This document shows, in pieces, positions 28,604-31,163 of a DNA stretch of 31,163 nucleotides. The notes beneath the pieces are model-generated. The model worked only from the letters and a program-made list of their open reading frames with translations. It ran no database searches and had not been told where the DNA came from. The position numbers were made by a program, and so were the translations under genes. This DNA comes from a virus. The stretch covers positions 1 to 31,163 of the IMG/VR virus record IMGVR_UViG_3300032316_000335. One strand, 5' to 3'. How positions within the stretch are numbered: position 1 is the first letter of the stretch; the number at the start of each line of letters is the position of its first letter.

Positions 28604-30793
28604 TTAGCCGCGGGTCACCTTGACACCTTGAGGTATTGCTACCCCGGCCGTAGCAGCCATTGTAGCGGGAACATCCATACCAAACAAGCTGAAATAGTAG
28701 TTTGTAAGTTCCTTGCGTTTTGCTGCTTCTGCGCCGGGTTGCGCCATACTGCCTTCCATGGTCTTTCTCCAGCTTTCCAAGTCACGGTCAATAAGCGTTG
28801 CAGCTTTTAGGCGATCTGCCATGCGTCCTTTTTCTCCAGACGCAATGAACTCGGCCTCGGCTCCAGCTTTCTCTCCGAGAGAGCCGTAGTATTTCTTCAT
28901 GATGTCTTTGTACTCAAGATCAGTCTCAGCCTTCTCGCGCTCTTTCTTAGCACTCAAAGTCTGGATACCTGACTCGCCCAAAGCAGTTATAAAGTTTGGC
29001 GACTTGTTGGCCATCAAATTCAAACCAAGCCTTAACAAGTCTTCACCATCAAAACCTTTGCGGTCTTTGGCTGGAACAGTTTCTTTGGCTGCGGCAATCA
29101 CATCAGAAGGTTTGGGTGCTTTTGGAGGCAATTCATTTTGACGCAACAAACGTGCTGTTTCAGCAGCGCTTTGGTTTTCTGTGCCGTTTACTTCGGGCCG
29201 CGGAGCTTCTCCAAATAAGTCTTTGACTTTTTCTTCGGCCAGTTGTGTACCAGCCAGTGCTTTAGAGGCATTAGCTAATTTGGCAGCATCCAAAGCACGG
29301 GCGTTAGGGCCAGCGGCAATTGCTTCTTCCGTTGTACGGGCAATCTTAGATGTCATGTTGGCAGCATCTACAGACTGCTCTGCGGCTTTTGCCGCTTTCA
29401 CATCTTGTTCCACACCACGGGCACGACGGGCTGCTTCTGCAGCAGCACGAGTTGCTTGAGAAGCCTCATCAAGCGCTTCCAGTCCAGCCTTGGCCGGAGG
29501 TAACAGACGCTGTGTTTCAGCAATTTGTTTGGCTCTCTCAGCATTGGCAATCATCTCAGGAGTAGCTTCCAGTGCTTTAGACGCCTGACCAACAGCGCGG
29601 TTTGCTGTACTGATAGGGGAAGTGTACCCACTCAGGGCGTTTGCTGTGTTGGCAATATTGCGTTGGTACTCTAGGGGTATGCCCATTTTGTCAGCCAGCC
29701 GGCCAAAGTAGGAGTTTTGCTGGTCGTAAGTAGAAGCAGGCGCTTGTACAGACTGTCCGGGGATTTGAGAGGCTAAGTCTTTTACACCGCCCGCAGGTAC
29801 TGTGCCGGCTTGCGCAGAAGGAACTACCGATGTGGCCAAATCTGCTAAACGGCTCTGCCATCCAGCTTTATACGGACTAAATTTCTTAGGATCGTTTTCA
29901 ATCAACTTGTCGTAGTGCTGCTGACGCATTGCCAAAATAGCACTTGGGTCGCCTTTAGAATCGGTGACAAGTTGCTTGGCTTTACTAACTCCCATGTTGA
30001 CCGCAGTATCAAACGCCACTTTAGCTAGAGCAGGGTCTTTTGCGGCCAATGAATCTCCACCAATAGCATCCCAGTAACGTTTCTTGTAAAGTTCACGGGC
30101 TTGATCTTTGGTCAAATTCTTGACGTCTACATCAGGGTTGGCTGCTTTGTTAATGCCAAATTTGGATGGGCCTTTGCCAGCATCGTTTTCTACATAGCCG
30201 CCTTCGTATCGCAATGTAGTGCGGAACGCGTCTTCAAAAGCCGTATTGACCGCGCCGGTATCTCTAAAACCGGGCATATAACCAGCCATACCACCGCCAG
30301 CCATACGAACCACGGGCTCGCTTTGCTGGGCAAAGTTAAACATGCCGCCCATACCGCCCGTGGCCATGCCTTCTTGGTCGTCTTCATAGCCAGCAATACC
30401 GCCATCAGCCATACGTTGCATGTTGGGCGTAGGTAACTGCGCAATACCTTGATCTTCCGGTAAACCGCCAGCGGCCATACCTGTCGTCACAGGACCGCCA
30501 TAGCCAGTCTGCAAAGGCACGCCAGCGCCCGTCATAACAGGTGCAGGAGCCATACCCGCAATGTTCTGATCCGCTACTGTTGGTTGCTGGCCTGCATTTT
30601 GACCCTGCGCTGCTAAACGCAACGCTTTGCGTCGGTTTGATTCTGCGGTGGCAAGAGACAGAATGTATGGGTCGTTTTTGTGCATCCGCGCATAGTTTTG
30701 CAACGCAGAGTCAGGCTGCAGTTTTGCCAATGTCTGCGTAATCAAATCAACGTTTGGAACGCCACCACCAGTGGGTAATTGTGTAAAGGCCAT
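28604..30793 (-). CDS. Virion protein with GH108-like muramidase domain, 729 aa
   Basis: ATG 30793 lies 5 bases past the previous stop; its ribosome binding site is weak. Residues 1-180 contain Gly/Met-rich repeats (MADGGIAGY, MAGGGMAGY). Residues 186-320 match glycoside hydrolase family 108: LRYEGGYVENDAGKGPSKFGI, with E197 as the catalytic Glu, then LTKDQARELYKKRYWDAIG and AFDTAVNMG. Residues 400-560 are Ala/Glu/Lys-rich coiled coil. The C-terminal part is helical and strand-rich. It is probably a virion-associated lysozyme that opens peptidoglycan during DNA entry rather than an endolysin, because it is large and lies among structural genes. No signal peptide is seen. Confidence 0.85.
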   Translation of the reverse strand: MAFTQLPTGGGVPNVDLITQTLAKLQPDSALQNYARMHKNDPYILSLATAESNRRKALRLAAQGQNAGQQPTVADQNIAGMAPAPVMTGAGVPLQTGYGGPVTTGMAAGGLPEDQGIAQLPTPNMQRMADGGIAGYEDDQEGMATGGMGGMFNFAQQSEPVVRMAGGGMAGYMPGFRDTGAVNTAFEDAFRTTLRYEGGYVENDAGKGPSKFGINKAANPDVDVKNLTKDQARELYKKRYWDAIGGDSLAAKDPALAKVAFDTAVNMGVSKAKQLVTDSKGDPSAILAMRQQHYDKLIENDPKKFSPYKAGWQSRLADLATSVVPSAQAGTVPAGGVKDLASQIPGQSVQAPASTYDQQNSYFGRLADKMGIPLEYQRNIANTANALSGYTSPISTANRAVGQASKALEATPEMIANAERAKQIAETQRLLPPAKAGLEALDEASQATRAAAEAARRARGVEQDVKAAKAAEQSVDAANMTSKIARTTEEAIAAGPNARALDAAKLANASKALAGTQLAEEKVKDLFGEAPRPEVNGTENQSAAETARLLRQNELPPKAPKPSDVIAAAKETVPAKDRKGFDGEDLLRLGLNLMANKSPNFITALGESGIQTLSAKKEREKAETDLEYKDIMKKYYGSLGEKAGAEAEFIASGEKGRMADRLKAATLIDRDLESWRKTMEGSMAQPGAEAAKRKELTNYYFSLFGMDVPATMAATAGVAIPQGVKVTRG

Positions 30794-30798
30794 GTTCT

Positions 30799-31163
30799 TT
30801 AACCCATGTTATGAATAGCTAATTCTGCCAGACCAGCAGGGCGCCCATCAACCGCGCCGCCTTTAGCAAACAATTTACTAGCGCCCAACGCGGCTGTGCC
30901 AAGACCTGCTACCTGAGACACCATAGAAGGAGCTTGTTGATAAATCGTATTTGACTGCTGAGTCAAAGGCAAACCACGGAGCATGTCAGACATGAAGCCC
31001 AACTGCTTGTATGGGTAGTTCTGGTAGCTTTGGAAGTCCTGATACTGATTGTTCAGCATGTTCTGGACTTGCTGTTGTTGCTGACCGCCGTAGCCACTTT
31101 GCAACTGATTGATACCTAGTTGCTGACCAAACTGGTTCTGGCCTAAGTTACCCAATTGACCCG
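30799..31163 (-). CDS. Gln-rich virion protein, C-terminal part (partial)
   Basis: The frame is open to the right edge, so the N-terminus is missing; a TTG at 31157 is not a likely start. The visible part is Gln/Asn-rich (QNQFGQQLGINQLQSGYGG, then many Q and N), followed by a hydrophobic/helical segment (MVSQVAGLGTAALGASKLFAKGG). It ends in RPAGLAELAIHNMG. The KGGAVDG stretch resembles the Gly-rich MADGG and MAGGG repeats of the next gene. It is probably a structural or internal virion protein of the late block. No specific family is recognised. Confidence 0.6.
   Translation of the reverse strand, partial: GQLGNLGQNQFGQQLGINQLQSGYGGQQQQQVQNMLNNQYQDFQSYQNYPYKQLGFMSDMLRGLPLTQQSNTIYQQAPSMVSQVAGLGTAALGASKLFAKGGAVDGRPAGLAELAIHNMG

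Overview
The window looks like about two thirds of a double-stranded DNA tailed-phage genome. It carries a large-terminase gene, a T7-type family A DNA polymerase, a primase-helicase, several phage nucleases, a muralytic virion protein and a giant virion-type protein. Almost every gene has a strong AAGGAG-type ribosome binding site, and many neighbours overlap by ATGA, which fits a Gram-negative bacterial host. I think a betaproteobacterium is likely, but that is only an impression from protein style. I see no integrase, portal, capsid or tail genes, no tRNA and no CRISPR array. The missing structural genes probably lie beyond the two ends.

Layout. (1) 1-1170, minus strand: a probable small terminase subunit overlapping the start of the large terminase subunit, which runs off the left edge. 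(2) 1171-1677: a divergent control region with a terminator, a perfect palindrome, a G-quadruplex motif, a helically phased A-tract array and an operator-like site. (3) 1678-8374, plus strand: mostly small early-type genes, interrupted by a roughly 274-bp interrupted palindrome and a recurring GGGTCA/TGACCC hairpin. This part also holds a 572-aa acidic zinc-ribbon protein paired with an M20/M28-like metallopeptidase. (4) 8375-14058: a new promoter and operator, a winged-helix protein, small zinc-ribbon proteins, a VRR-NUC nuclease and DNA polymerase. (5) 14071-22087: a small zincin, a Cas4-like PD-(D/E)XK nuclease, an HNH-like protein, a SNF2-family helicase, then after another promoter and operator a Gp157-like protein, an SSB-like protein, an HTH protein and an AEP primase fused to a DUF927-type helicase. 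(6) 22088-22209: hairpins between convergent genes. (7) 22210-31163, minus strand: a 2124-aa polyvalent-type protein, a 729-aa protein with a GH108 muramidase domain, and the end of a Gln-rich protein.

How it fits together. If the genome is circular or circularly permuted, the minus-strand genes at both ends form one late block. That block would start at the terminase genes, leave the left edge, re-enter at the right edge and end at 22210. The plus-strand block (1678-22087) holds the replication, recombination and host-takeover genes. Both blocks would then diverge from the 1171-1677 region and converge on the hairpins near 22.1 kb. A family of GTCTAA half-sites occurs at four plus-block leaders and in the divergent region, which suggests coordinated control of the blocks.
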